Assembly: GCF_018413465.1 (NCBI RefSeq)
Contig: NZ_JAHCDK010000005.1
Span: 118,180 to 182,179, forward strand
From: Flavobacterium sp. CYK-55
GTDB taxonomy: Bacteria; Bacteroidota; Bacteroidia; Flavobacteriales; Flavobacteriaceae
Direction of reading: 5' to 3'
DNA: 64,000 nt
Part shown: one piece after another, positions 44,188 to 51,563 of the stretch
How the letters are laid out: the number at the start of each line of letters is the position of its first letter
Position numbering within the stretch: position 1 is the first letter of the stretch
The notes under the pieces: model-generated
The model's database searches: none
Seen by the model: the letters and a program-made list of their open reading frames with translations, nothing else
Told to the model about the DNA's origin: nothing
Translations under genes and position numbers: made by a program

Positions 44188-46305
44188 ATGAAGAAAAAAT
44201 TACTCGCGATATTTGTTTTTTGGCTCTCGATAGGAGTAACGGCACAAGAGATTACTCAAATTAAAGAGCAGTATCCCACTTTTCCAGCTTGTAAGGCTCA
44301 AACCGGAAAATCACTTGAAGATTGTTTCAATACACAGTTGCAAGATTATATCTATCAACACTTTGTAGTGCCTGAAGATTTAAAGAGTTCCGGCTTTATC
44401 GGTAATGTCATTGTTTTGTTTGAGGTTAGCAGTACAGGTGTTTTTAAGACTTTGTATGTTGATGCCGCCGATGAAAGACTGCGGACAGAAACCCAAAGAA
44501 TTTTTTCAAACTTGCCTCAGGTTGAACCAGCACTATATAATGGCCAACCTAATTATGCAAAGTATACCGCCAAAATTGCGATTCCGCTCAAAAGTGCTGC
44601 CCAGATTGCAGCCGAGCAAGAGCAACAACGCTTGGCCGATGCCCATAATTATTCGCTCAACAAAGACAAGGAACTTACCGAATACGACAATGTTCGCTAT
44701 CACAAATTCAACAATCCAAAATTTGAGAGCGCGCTGAGTATACCTTTTTCACATAGTTATTACGCTTGGTTTGATGCTGCCGTTAATCAATTGGGCAGTA
44801 ATAACCATACTGCCATTAAGCCTTTGAGTTATGCGGATGTAAATAGGTATTATAAATTTCGTGAAGAAAATCAAAAGCTCTTACTCAATAAAACATCGTG
44901 GTGGGGAAAAAAGTTATTCAATGAAAACTTCGCCGAAATTCAAGGTGATGGTTATTGGTTTGCCTTTAATCCGATTTTAGATTTGCAAATGGGCAAAAGC
45001 AGTCCGAGTGAATTTAATAATACTTATATCAATACACGAGCTTTGCAAATTCAAGGTGGTCTTGGAAGACAAATTGTTTTTACTTCAACCATCTATGAAA
45101 CCCAAGGAAGGTTTGCAGATTACTACAATCGTTATGCAACTTCGATCAAACCTTCAGGGGGCGATCCAGCTGTGATTCCCGGAATCGGTATAGCCAAAAG
45201 TTTTAAAGGTGATGCCTTTGATATGCCCATGGCTGAGGCCAACATCACTTTTACGCCGAGTGAAATTTTTTCAATGCAAGCGGGTTATGGCAGAAATTTT
45301 ATAGGTGACGGATATCGTTCACTCATTACAACTGACGGTGTGAGTCCGTATCCGTTTTTTAAACTCAGCACAACTTTTTGGAAGATTAGGTATACCAACA
45401 CCTATATGTTTCTCAAAGACATTAGCCCGGAGTTTACAGCTGATAGGACATATGCAACCAAATATATGGCCAATCACTATTTGAGTTGGAACGCAACCAA
45501 ACGACTCAATCTTGGTTTTTTTGAAACGGTTATTTGGGCCAATACTAACGGCCGTGGTTTTGATATGAGTTTCTTTAATCCGATTATTTTTTATCGATCA
45601 GTAGAGTTTGCCTCTTCTGCCAAATCAGGAAACGCCTTGATGGGGCTCACGGCAAAGTACAAGTGGAACAATCAGTTTAATTTTTACGGGCAGTTTTTGT
45701 TAGACGAATTTTCATTGGCCGATATTAAAAAAGCTCAAAAAAGTTGGAAAAATAAATACGGATACCAGGTTGGGGTTAAGTACTTCAATGCTTTTAACAT
45801 AGAGAATCTATTGCTTCAGATGGAATACAATCGCGTGCGACCATATGTGTATTCACACAGTGATCCTTCAACCAATTATGGCCATTCTAATCAGAATATA
45901 GGGCATCAATGGGGTGCTAATTTTCAGGAGTTAGTGTTAATTGGGCGTTACCATAAGGGGCGATATTTTGCCGATGCTAAGTTTACCTATGGCGAACGAG
46001 GCTTTGATTTTAACACTGTAAACGATAGTTTTAATTACGGAGGAAATATTTACAACAACTACAACATTGGGCGTCCATATGATATTGAGGTCAAAGTTGG
46101 GCAAGGCAATAAAACCAAAATTTTTATTGCAGATATCCAAGCGGGCTATCTCATTAACCCGGCAACCAACCTAAAATTGCTCGGTAGTTTTATCTACCGC
46201 GATTTTAATCCGATGGCCAACACAATCAGTGTTTTTAAAGAAAGCACTACATGGGTTTCATTAGGTATTCGCAGCGATATTTTTAATTGGTATTTTGATT
46301 ATTAA
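44188..46305 (+). CDS. remB: RemB-like gliding motility outer-membrane protein
   Basis: A 705-aa exported protein. Residues 1-19 are a signal peptide (MKKKLLAIFVFWLSIGVTA). Residues about 20-130 resemble a TonB C-terminal-like energy-transducer domain (GNVIVLFEVSSTGVFKTLYVDAADERL). The rest has the aromatic alternating strands of an outer-membrane beta-barrel, ending SDIFNWYFDY. The order sprA, gcvH, vanZ, deoC and then this gene matches my recollection of the F. johnsoniae sprA-remB region, where remB is implicated in gliding. The name rests on that synteny and on the TonB-C plus barrel layout. The start is the ATG one base after the deoC stop. Confidence 0.75.
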   Translation: MKKKLLAIFVFWLSIGVTAQEITQIKEQYPTFPACKAQTGKSLEDCFNTQLQDYIYQHFVVPEDLKSSGFIGNVIVLFEVSSTGVFKTLYVDAADERLRTETQRIFSNLPQVEPALYNGQPNYAKYTAKIAIPLKSAAQIAAEQEQQRLADAHNYSLNKDKELTEYDNVRYHKFNNPKFESALSIPFSHSYYAWFDAAVNQLGSNNHTAIKPLSYADVNRYYKFREENQKLLLNKTSWWGKKLFNENFAEIQGDGYWFAFNPILDLQMGKSSPSEFNNTYINTRALQIQGGLGRQIVFTSTIYETQGRFADYYNRYATSIKPSGGDPAVIPGIGIAKSFKGDAFDMPMAEANITFTPSEIFSMQAGYGRNFIGDGYRSLITTDGVSPYPFFKLSTTFWKIRYTNTYMFLKDISPEFTADRTYATKYMANHYLSWNATKRLNLGFFETVIWANTNGRGFDMSFFNPIIFYRSVEFASSAKSGNALMGLTAKYKWNNQFNFYGQFLLDEFSLADIKKAQKSWKNKYGYQVGVKYFNAFNIENLLLQMEYNRVRPYVYSHSDPSTNYGHSNQNIGHQWGANFQELVLIGRYHKGRYFADAKFTYGERGFDFNTVNDSFNYGGNIYNNYNIGRPYDIEVKVGQGNKTKIFIADIQAGYLINPATNLKLLGSFIYRDFNPMANTISVFKESTTWVSLGIRSDIFNWYFDY

Positions 46306-46376
46306 TCAGAAGAATTTCAGATAAAAAATAACGACTTTTTTATGAAGCTATTCTTGGTCAAATCAATTCTGAAAAG

Positions 46377-46384
46377 TACCTTTG
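46377..46384 (+). promoter_or_regulatory. Promoter -7 box of the oxidase maturation cluster
   Basis: TACCTTTG, a perfect TAnnTTTG box, lies 19 bases upstream of the heme o synthase start. A TTGG sequence about 20 bases further upstream (46354-46357) may be the -33 element. It starts the oxidase gene cluster after the RemB-like gene. Confidence 0.65.
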
Positions 46385-46403
46385 CGCCGATTTAAAAACA
46401 TGC

Positions 46404-47306
46404 ATGAGCGCAGTAAACTCTTCATTTTCGATTAAAAAATCTTTTATAGATTTTAAAGAAATTACCAAAGCAGGTTTGGCGATTAGTGTTGTTTTTTCGT
46501 CAATTGCCGGTTATTTACTTGGCATTGAAGGTTTTGCAATAAACAACGTTCCGCAATTGATTATGCTTTCAGTAGGCGGATATTGCATGGTGGGTGCTTC
46601 AAATGCCTACAATCAAGTCATTGAAAAAGATTTGGATGCATTAATGGATCGCACCAAAAACAGACCTGTGGCTTCAGGAAGAATGTCGCCCAATCACGCT
46701 TTGTTTTTGGCGAGTTTACTTACCATCATTGGCTTGGTTTTGCTTTATTTAATCAATCCAAAGTCAGCCATGTTCGGGGCTATTTCTATATTTTTATACA
46801 CCAGTGTCTATACGCCACTCAAAACCGTTACCTCGCTATCGGTTTTTGTCGGGGCTTTTCCCGGTGCAATTCCATTCATGTTGGGTTGGGTAGCTGCTAC
46901 GGGTAACTTTGGTATTGAGGCAGGAACCTTGTTTTTGATCCAATTCTTTTGGCAATTTCCGCATTTTTGGGCCATTGGTTGGTTTTTGTATGAAGATTAC
47001 GAAAGGGCTGGCTTTTTCATGTTGCCTTCTGGAAAAAAAGACAAATCAACGGCCTTGCAAATTTTGCTTTATACTATTTGGTTAATCATTGCTTCGCTTT
47101 TGCCTATGTTGGGTTTTACCGGACAGTTATACATAACATCAATCAGTGCGGTACTGGTATTGATTTTAGGTGTTTGGATGTTGTTTTACTCGATTAAATT
47201 ATACCAATTGCAAACGCCTAAAGCCGCCAGAACTTTAATGCTGGTGAGCGTTTCATACATTACATTGCTTCAAATCATTTATATAACTGATAAATTCTTA
47301 AGATAA
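46404..47306 (+). CDS. Heme o synthase (protoheme IX farnesyltransferase)
   Basis: A 300-aa UbiA-superfamily membrane enzyme that attaches a farnesyl group to protoheme to make heme o for terminal oxidases. The signature is SNAYNQVIEKDLDALMDRTKNRPV (about 70-93), containing the first Asp-rich motif and the invariant RTKNRP. About nine hydrophobic helices follow, with FFWQFPHFWAIGWFLYEDYERAGF (about 180-203), typical of CyoE/CtaB proteins. It ends one base before the first subunit III gene, so it is cotranscribed with oxidase genes. Subunits I and II are not in the window. Confidence 0.95.
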   Translation: MSAVNSSFSIKKSFIDFKEITKAGLAISVVFSSIAGYLLGIEGFAINNVPQLIMLSVGGYCMVGASNAYNQVIEKDLDALMDRTKNRPVASGRMSPNHALFLASLLTIIGLVLLYLINPKSAMFGAISIFLYTSVYTPLKTVTSLSVFVGAFPGAIPFMLGWVAATGNFGIEAGTLFLIQFFWQFPHFWAIGWFLYEDYERAGFFMLPSGKKDKSTALQILLYTIWLIIASLLPMLGFTGQLYITSISAVLVLILGVWMLFYSIKLYQLQTPKAARTLMLVSVSYITLLQIIYITDKFLR

Positions 47307-47307
47307 C

Positions 47308-47895
47308 ATGAGCAGATATAATTTAACTCCAGAAGATAAAGCCCGTAATGAGCGTTCATACAAGTTATTGCTGTTATTCGGAATGCTTAGTATCACCATG
47401 ATGTTTGCCGGACTCACGAGTGCATTTGTGGTGAGTAAATCTCGTGCTGACTGGCTCAAAAATTTTCAAATGCCTACAGCTTTCTACGCAAGTACGGCTG
47501 TCATCATTGGCTGTAGTTTGACTTTTCATTTGGCCAAAAAAAGCATCAAGGCCAATCAACGTTCGGCTACATCTCTTTGGTTGTTGACTACTTTAGCATT
47601 GGGCTCTTTGTTTGTAGTGTTGCAATTTATGGGGTTCGGACAAGTTATTGGCATGGGTTATTACTTCACCGGTCCGGCTAGTAATATTACCACTACATTC
47701 TTGTATGTAGTCACAGTAGTGCATTTGGCGCACTTAGCCGGCGGAATTATTTCGCTTTTGGTAGTAATTTATAATCATTTTAAACAAAAATACAATGCAA
47801 CTCAAACCCTTGGAATTGAGCTAGGTGCGATGTACTGGCATTTTCTTGATTTATTGTGGGTTTATTTGTTTTTATTTTTATATTTCTTCAAATAA
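47308..47895 (+). CDS. Heme-copper oxidase subunit III (short form)
   Basis: A 195-aa membrane protein with five predicted helices, the compact five-helix form of oxidase subunit III. The C-terminal signature YWHFLDLLWVYLFLFLYFF is a close match to the family motif WHFxDxxW, and VVTVVHLAHLAGGIISL (about 134-150) is the preceding helix. It follows heme o synthase after one base and precedes a second, longer subunit III. The two are divergent paralogues, with this one lacking the insert seen in the next gene. It belongs to an aa3/caa3-type oxidase, probably. Confidence 0.9.
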   Translation: MSRYNLTPEDKARNERSYKLLLLFGMLSITMMFAGLTSAFVVSKSRADWLKNFQMPTAFYASTAVIIGCSLTFHLAKKSIKANQRSATSLWLLTTLALGSLFVVLQFMGFGQVIGMGYYFTGPASNITTTFLYVVTVVHLAHLAGGIISLLVVIYNHFKQKYNATQTLGIELGAMYWHFLDLLWVYLFLFLYFFK

Positions 47896-47905
47896 GAAAA
47901 AAATG

Positions 47906-47913
47906 TAAATTTG
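47906..47913 (+). promoter_or_regulatory. Internal promoter box before the long subunit III gene
   Basis: TAAATTTG, a perfect TAnnTTTG box, lies 25 bases upstream of the chosen ATG at 47939, between the two subunit III genes. It could give separate expression of the long form and the subunit IV gene. Confidence 0.5.
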
Positions 47914-47938
47914 GGAACTTTTTAACGAATTGACTTAT

Positions 47939-48964
47939 ATGGGAGCGACAGTTACTGCAAACAGTGAACACAAAACTTGGGACGGTGCTAATGAACCGTT
48001 AGGAGCGAGTTATGGCAAATTAATGATGTGGTTTTTCATCGTATCAGATGCCTTGACTTTTTCTGCATTTTTGGCTGCTTACGGTTTTTCACGATTCAAA
48101 TTCATTGAAACTTGGCCGTTGGCTGACGAGGTTTTTACGCACTTTCCATTTATGCATGGCGTTTCGGCTCCGATGTATTATGTGGCTTTAATGACCTTTA
48201 TCCTCATTTTCTCATCAGTAACCATGGTTTTGGCGGTTGATGCAGGTCACCAAATGAAAAAAGACAAAGTAGCCGTTTACATGTTTTTAACCATTTTAGG
48301 AGGTTTGGTATTCGTAGGATCACAAGCTTGGGAATGGAAGAATTTCATTCACGGTGAGTATGGTGCCATTGAAACCAAAGGCGGAAGCTTACTTCAATTT
48401 GTGGATAATACGGGTAAGCGTGTAAAATTAGAAGATTTTGCGGTCACACTTCCTGAAGAAAGAGAGCAACTTGAGCGCAATAAAGGAAAATGGTTTATGG
48501 ATGAATCATCACTTCCTACTTATTCGGTAGCTGAAGTTCAGGCTGGTTTTAAAGCACATCCAGAAATCTTAGTTCGCACTGAAGTTATTTATGAAGATAC
48601 TGAAGCTTCTAAAAATGACCCTAAAATTAACCACCAACTTACTAAGCACAAGCACAAAACTATTTTGACACGTGCCGAATCTGAAGCCCGTTTGGCCAAT
48701 GCTCATTTGGTTGTAGAAGGTGCTAACCTTAAACGCAACGAATACGGAAGCAAATTGTTTGCAGATTTCTTCTTCTTCATCACTGGTTTCCACGGTTTCC
48801 ACGTCTTTTCAGGAGTAGTTATCAATATTATCATTTTCTTCAACGTTTTGCTCGGAACTTACGAGAAAAGACGTACCTATGAAATGGTTGAGAAAGTTGG
48901 ACTTTATTGGCACTTCGTTGACCTTGTATGGGTATTTGTATTTACTTTCTTCTACTTAGTTTAA
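47939..48964 (+). CDS. Heme-copper oxidase subunit III (long form with soluble insert)
   Basis: A 341-aa subunit III paralogue. Helices 1-3 lie in residues about 28-132, the last two helices in about 275-340, ending in GLYWHFVDLVWVFVFTFFYLV, the family signature. Between them is a polar stretch of about 125 residues (140-265) with charged, non-membrane composition, absent from the neighbouring paralogue. The start is the ATG at 47939; an upstream TTG is possible but unnecessary. The insert lies between membrane helices, so it must form an extra-membrane domain. Its function is not known to me. Confidence 0.88.
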   Translation: MGATVTANSEHKTWDGANEPLGASYGKLMMWFFIVSDALTFSAFLAAYGFSRFKFIETWPLADEVFTHFPFMHGVSAPMYYVALMTFILIFSSVTMVLAVDAGHQMKKDKVAVYMFLTILGGLVFVGSQAWEWKNFIHGEYGAIETKGGSLLQFVDNTGKRVKLEDFAVTLPEEREQLERNKGKWFMDESSLPTYSVAEVQAGFKAHPEILVRTEVIYEDTEASKNDPKINHQLTKHKHKTILTRAESEARLANAHLVVEGANLKRNEYGSKLFADFFFFITGFHGFHVFSGVVINIIIFFNVLLGTYEKRRTYEMVEKVGLYWHFVDLVWVFVFTFFYLV

Positions 48965-48985
48965 TTTTATTTATAACAATATATC

Positions 48986-49336
48986 ATGTCGCACGAACAC
49001 GTATCTAATACCAAAAGAATCTGGGCAGTATTCGGATTATTGTCAGTGGTTACAACAGTTGAAGTTATTCTGGGGATTATCAAACCTGAGTCTTTGCACT
49101 TGAATCACTTTTTGGGGATGAATTTACTGAATTGGATTTTCATCATCTTAACCGTTTTCAAAGCATACTACATTGTATGGGCTTTCATGCACATGGAGGG
49201 CGAGAAGCCATCATTGCGTTGGTCGGTTGTTGCCACAGTGATTTTCTTGGTGCTCTATTTGGTTTTTATTTTATTGGTTGAAGCCAATTACGTCTTTGAA
49301 GTATTTAAAAATTCTACCATTAAATGGAATTTTTAA
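48986..49336 (+). CDS. Cytochrome c oxidase subunit IV family protein
   Basis: A 116-aa protein with three hydrophobic helices and a short polar N-terminus (MSHEHVSNTKRIW). The middle segment FIILTVFKAYYIVWAFMHMEGEKPSLRW is characteristic of the prokaryotic CyoD/caa3 subunit IV family, which stabilises the oxidase core. It lies 21 bases downstream of the long subunit III, and a hairpin terminator follows. It has no catalytic residues. Confidence 0.88.
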   Translation: MSHEHVSNTKRIWAVFGLLSVVTTVEVILGIIKPESLHLNHFLGMNLLNWIFIILTVFKAYYIVWAFMHMEGEKPSLRWSVVATVIFLVLYLVFILLVEANYVFEVFKNSTIKWNF

Positions 49337-49358
49337 CAAGATATTAATGAATGATAAG

Positions 49359-49383
49359 AGGTGCGCTTTGCGTGCCTTTTTTT
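49359..49383 (+). terminator. Terminator after the subunit IV gene
   Basis: Stem AGGTGCGC / GCGTGCCT (two wobble pairs) with a TTT loop, followed by a run of seven T then ATTTTT. It directly abuts the -7 box of the next gene, so termination and re-initiation are packed into about 35 bases. Confidence 0.72.
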
Positions 49384-49390
49384 ATTTTTG
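49383..49390 (+). promoter_or_regulatory. Promoter -7 box of the SCO-like gene pair
   Basis: TATTTTTG is a perfect TAnnTTTG box, 27 bases upstream of the ATG at 49418. It overlaps the U-run of the preceding terminator. Confidence 0.55.
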
Positions 49391-49417
49391 CATGCGATAA
49401 TCCAAGCGCCGCGTAGT

Positions 49418-50056
49418 ATGAAAAAAAAATTGGTTCTTTTTACGCTTTTTATTCTCCCGATTGTAGCTTATTTGTTTTTTGCCACCGGAGTCAATAGTTT
49501 CATGTTTTTGCCCACGGTTACGCCTTCTGTTCCGGAACTTGGCTCTTGGACTTCACTTGACGGAAAACCTGTAACACTTAATGATAAAATAACAATTCTT
49601 GGGTTTACCGGTGATAATATACTGGATCGAAAAGGCAATTTCTTCAACCTGAACCAAAAAATTTACAACAAAAACAAAGATTTTAAAGATTTTCAGTTTG
49701 TAATGCTTGCTCCTGTCGGAACGGAGTCACAAGTTAAAGAAATCTTAGGTTCATTAGACGATATTACAGATGTGTCAAAATGGTTTTTTGTGTTTGCTTC
49801 TAAAGAAGATATAAAAGCGTATTATGACCAACTCAAATTAAGAGGTGAGCTTGATGTTCATTACGGTTCTAACAATGTTTATATTATTGACAAAAAAAGA
49901 AATTTACGCGGACGTAAAGACAAAGACCAATACAAAGAAGGTTATGACACCTCGTCGCCTTCAGACTTATATAACGAGATGACCGATGATGTCAAAATTA
50001 TCTTGGCTGAGTATCGATTAGCACTCAAACGCAACAATGCGCAAAGAAAAATATAG
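49418..50056 (+). CDS. Cysteine-free SCO-like membrane-anchored protein
   Basis: A 212-aa protein with an N-terminal membrane anchor (about 4-23) and a soluble thioredoxin-like domain. The layout parallels the next gene, a canonical SCO: a loop after TSLDGKPVTLNDKITILGF (about 45-63), helix, DFQFVMLAPVG, and the C-terminal NNVYIIDKKRNLRGRKDKD (about 146-164). No cysteine occurs in the protein, and the metal-binding CxxxC and His of SCO proteins are missing. It may be a degenerate paralogue acting as a chaperone partner in copper insertion; this is inference. The start at 49418 is chosen over an upstream in-frame ATG that overlaps the preceding terminator. Confidence 0.65.
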   Translation: MKKKLVLFTLFILPIVAYLFFATGVNSFMFLPTVTPSVPELGSWTSLDGKPVTLNDKITILGFTGDNILDRKGNFFNLNQKIYNKNKDFKDFQFVMLAPVGTESQVKEILGSLDDITDVSKWFFVFASKEDIKAYYDQLKLRGELDVHYGSNNVYIIDKKRNLRGRKDKDQYKEGYDTSSPSDLYNEMTDDVKIILAEYRLALKRNNAQRKI

Positions 50057-50060
50057 TTTT

Positions 50061-50747
50061 ATGCTTAAAAATAAATCTTACATCGGCATATCATTCATCG
50101 TTTTATTGTTCGGAATATACGCAGTTCCTAAAATTGTGAACCGGATTAAAAATGGCGATGTCGTTAAAAACGAAAGACTCGATCAAGGAGATAATGCCAG
50201 TGGTGAGGTAATTACTTTACAAACTATTGGGCCGGCTCCAACATACAAGCTTACCGACCAAAACGGTAAAACCATTACCAATGAAGATTACAAAGGCAAG
50301 GTTTATGTGCTTGAATTTTTCTTTTCAAGTTGCCCAACTATTTGTCCGCGGATGAATCAGAGTATGCTTCAGATTCAAAACAAATTCTTTGGTAATCCAA
50401 ATTTTGGCATTGTTTCAATTTCAATTGACCCAGAACACGATACGCCAGAAGTACTTAAAGCCCATGCTGAAACCTTGGGTGTAAAGTCGTCAAATTGGCA
50501 TTTTTTGACCGGTGATAAAACCTATATTTTTGATTTGGCCAACAAAGGGTTCAACTTGTATGCAGGCGAAAATGATAAAGCCAGCGGCGGATTTGAACAT
50601 TCTGGTTTGTTTGCTTTGATTGATAAAGACGGAAAAATTCGCTGCCGAAAAGATGAATATGGCAATCCTATTCTATACTATGATGGCCTTGACAAAAAGG
50701 GTGTTGAAGCCATTCAACACGATATTGCAATTTTACTCAGAGAATAA
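50061..50747 (+). CDS. SCO1/SenC copper chaperone for cytochrome oxidase
   Basis: A 228-aa periplasmic, membrane-anchored thioredoxin-fold protein that helps deliver copper to the CuA site of oxidase subunit II. The anchor is at residues about 8-22. Copper ligands are Cys91 and Cys95 in FFSSCPTICPRM, and His180 in GGFEHSGLFAL; all are present. DPEHDTPEVLKAHAE (about 123-137) is the family helix. The start is the ATG at 50061, five bases after the previous stop; an ATG at 50037 would overlap that gene. Its stop overlaps the next ATG by one base (TAATG). Confidence 0.93.
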   Translation: MLKNKSYIGISFIVLLFGIYAVPKIVNRIKNGDVVKNERLDQGDNASGEVITLQTIGPAPTYKLTDQNGKTITNEDYKGKVYVLEFFFSSCPTICPRMNQSMLQIQNKFFGNPNFGIVSISIDPEHDTPEVLKAHAETLGVKSSNWHFLTGDKTYIFDLANKGFNLYAGENDKASGGFEHSGLFALIDKDGKIRCRKDEYGNPILYYDGLDKKGVEAIQHDIAILLRE

Positions 50748-51325
50748 TGAAAAACAATCCATCCTCAGAAATGAATGAAAATTCAAACCAACTTTCAATT
50801 GAAAGTAAATTCAATAAATTCATCATTGCAGTCTCGATTATCATTCCGGTGGCAGTAGCAATTCTTTTCAGTGTTAAACTAAAAGATTTCGGAATCGTTG
50901 TAGAACCATTTGGTTTTTTGCCTCCTATTTATGCCACTATCAATGGTGTCACAGCAGTAGTTTTGGTGGCGGCTCTTTATGCTATTAAAAACGGAAAACG
51001 CAAAGTTCACGAAAAACTCATGACTTTAGCGATTGTGTTGTCTGTCCTTTTTTTAGTGATGTATGTTATTTATCATATGACTGCTGATGCTACTAAATAC
51101 GGTGGAGAAGGAATCATGCGACCGATTTATTACTTTTTACTGATAAGTCATATTCTGTTGTCCATTAGTGTTATTCCACTTGTGCTTATAAGTTATGTTC
51201 GCGCCTTGGCTGAACGTTTTGATCGACACAAAAAAATAGCCAAAATTGCCTTTCCTATATGGTTGTATGTGGCCATTACGGGTGTGATCGTCTACTTGAT
51301 GATTGCACCTTACTATAATTATTAA
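50747..51325 (+). CDS. DUF420 membrane protein (oxidase-associated)
   Basis: A 192-aa protein with five hydrophobic helices after a polar N-terminal stretch of about 25 residues. The text LPPIYATINGVTAVVLVAALYAIKNGKRKVHEKLMTLAI (about 63-101) and YHMTADATKYGGEGIMRPIYYFLLISHILLSISVIPLVL are DUF420 hallmarks, with conserved His in KVHEK, YHMT and ISHI. DUF420 proteins are often linked to cytochrome oxidase genes in Bacillota and Bacteroidota. It is coupled to SCO by a TAATG overlap. A role in heme or copper site assembly is plausible but not shown by sequence. Confidence 0.88.
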   Translation: MKNNPSSEMNENSNQLSIESKFNKFIIAVSIIIPVAVAILFSVKLKDFGIVVEPFGFLPPIYATINGVTAVVLVAALYAIKNGKRKVHEKLMTLAIVLSVLFLVMYVIYHMTADATKYGGEGIMRPIYYFLLISHILLSISVIPLVLISYVRALAERFDRHKKIAKIAFPIWLYVAITGVIVYLMIAPYYNY

Positions 51326-51335
51326 TCTCGGATAT

Positions 51336-51563
51336 ATGCAAAAGTCATCGAAAAGAGGTTTTGCTTTGCTGGTTATTTTAATCTACTCCAATTTATCTTT
51401 GGCGCAATGTGCCATGTGTCGAGCAGCCATTGAAAGTGAAGGCAACAAAGTCAAAGCCGAAGCAGTTAACGATGGTATTGTTTACTTAATGCTGATTCCT
51501 TATATATTGGTAGCCGTTGGCGGATGGTTTGCCTATAGGCTATTTCGTCAGAAGAAATCCTAA
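51336..51563 (+). CDS. Small exported CxxC membrane protein
   Basis: A 75-aa protein. The start MQKSSKRGFALLVILIYSNLSLAQ gives a short signal-like sequence (1-24), followed directly by CAMC (Cys25 and Cys28) in QCAMCRAAIES, then a polar helix and a C-terminal transmembrane helix (about 48-68) with tail RQKKS. An upstream in-frame ATG at 51303 lies inside the DUF420 gene. It is the last gene of the oxidase cluster, eleven bases after DUF420. The CxxC at the extreme mature N-terminus could bind metal or take part in thiol exchange; no name is assigned. Its stop codon directly abuts that of the convergent gene. Confidence 0.8.
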   Translation: MQKSSKRGFALLVILIYSNLSLAQCAMCRAAIESEGNKVKAEAVNDGIVYLMLIPYILVAVGGWFAYRLFRQKKS

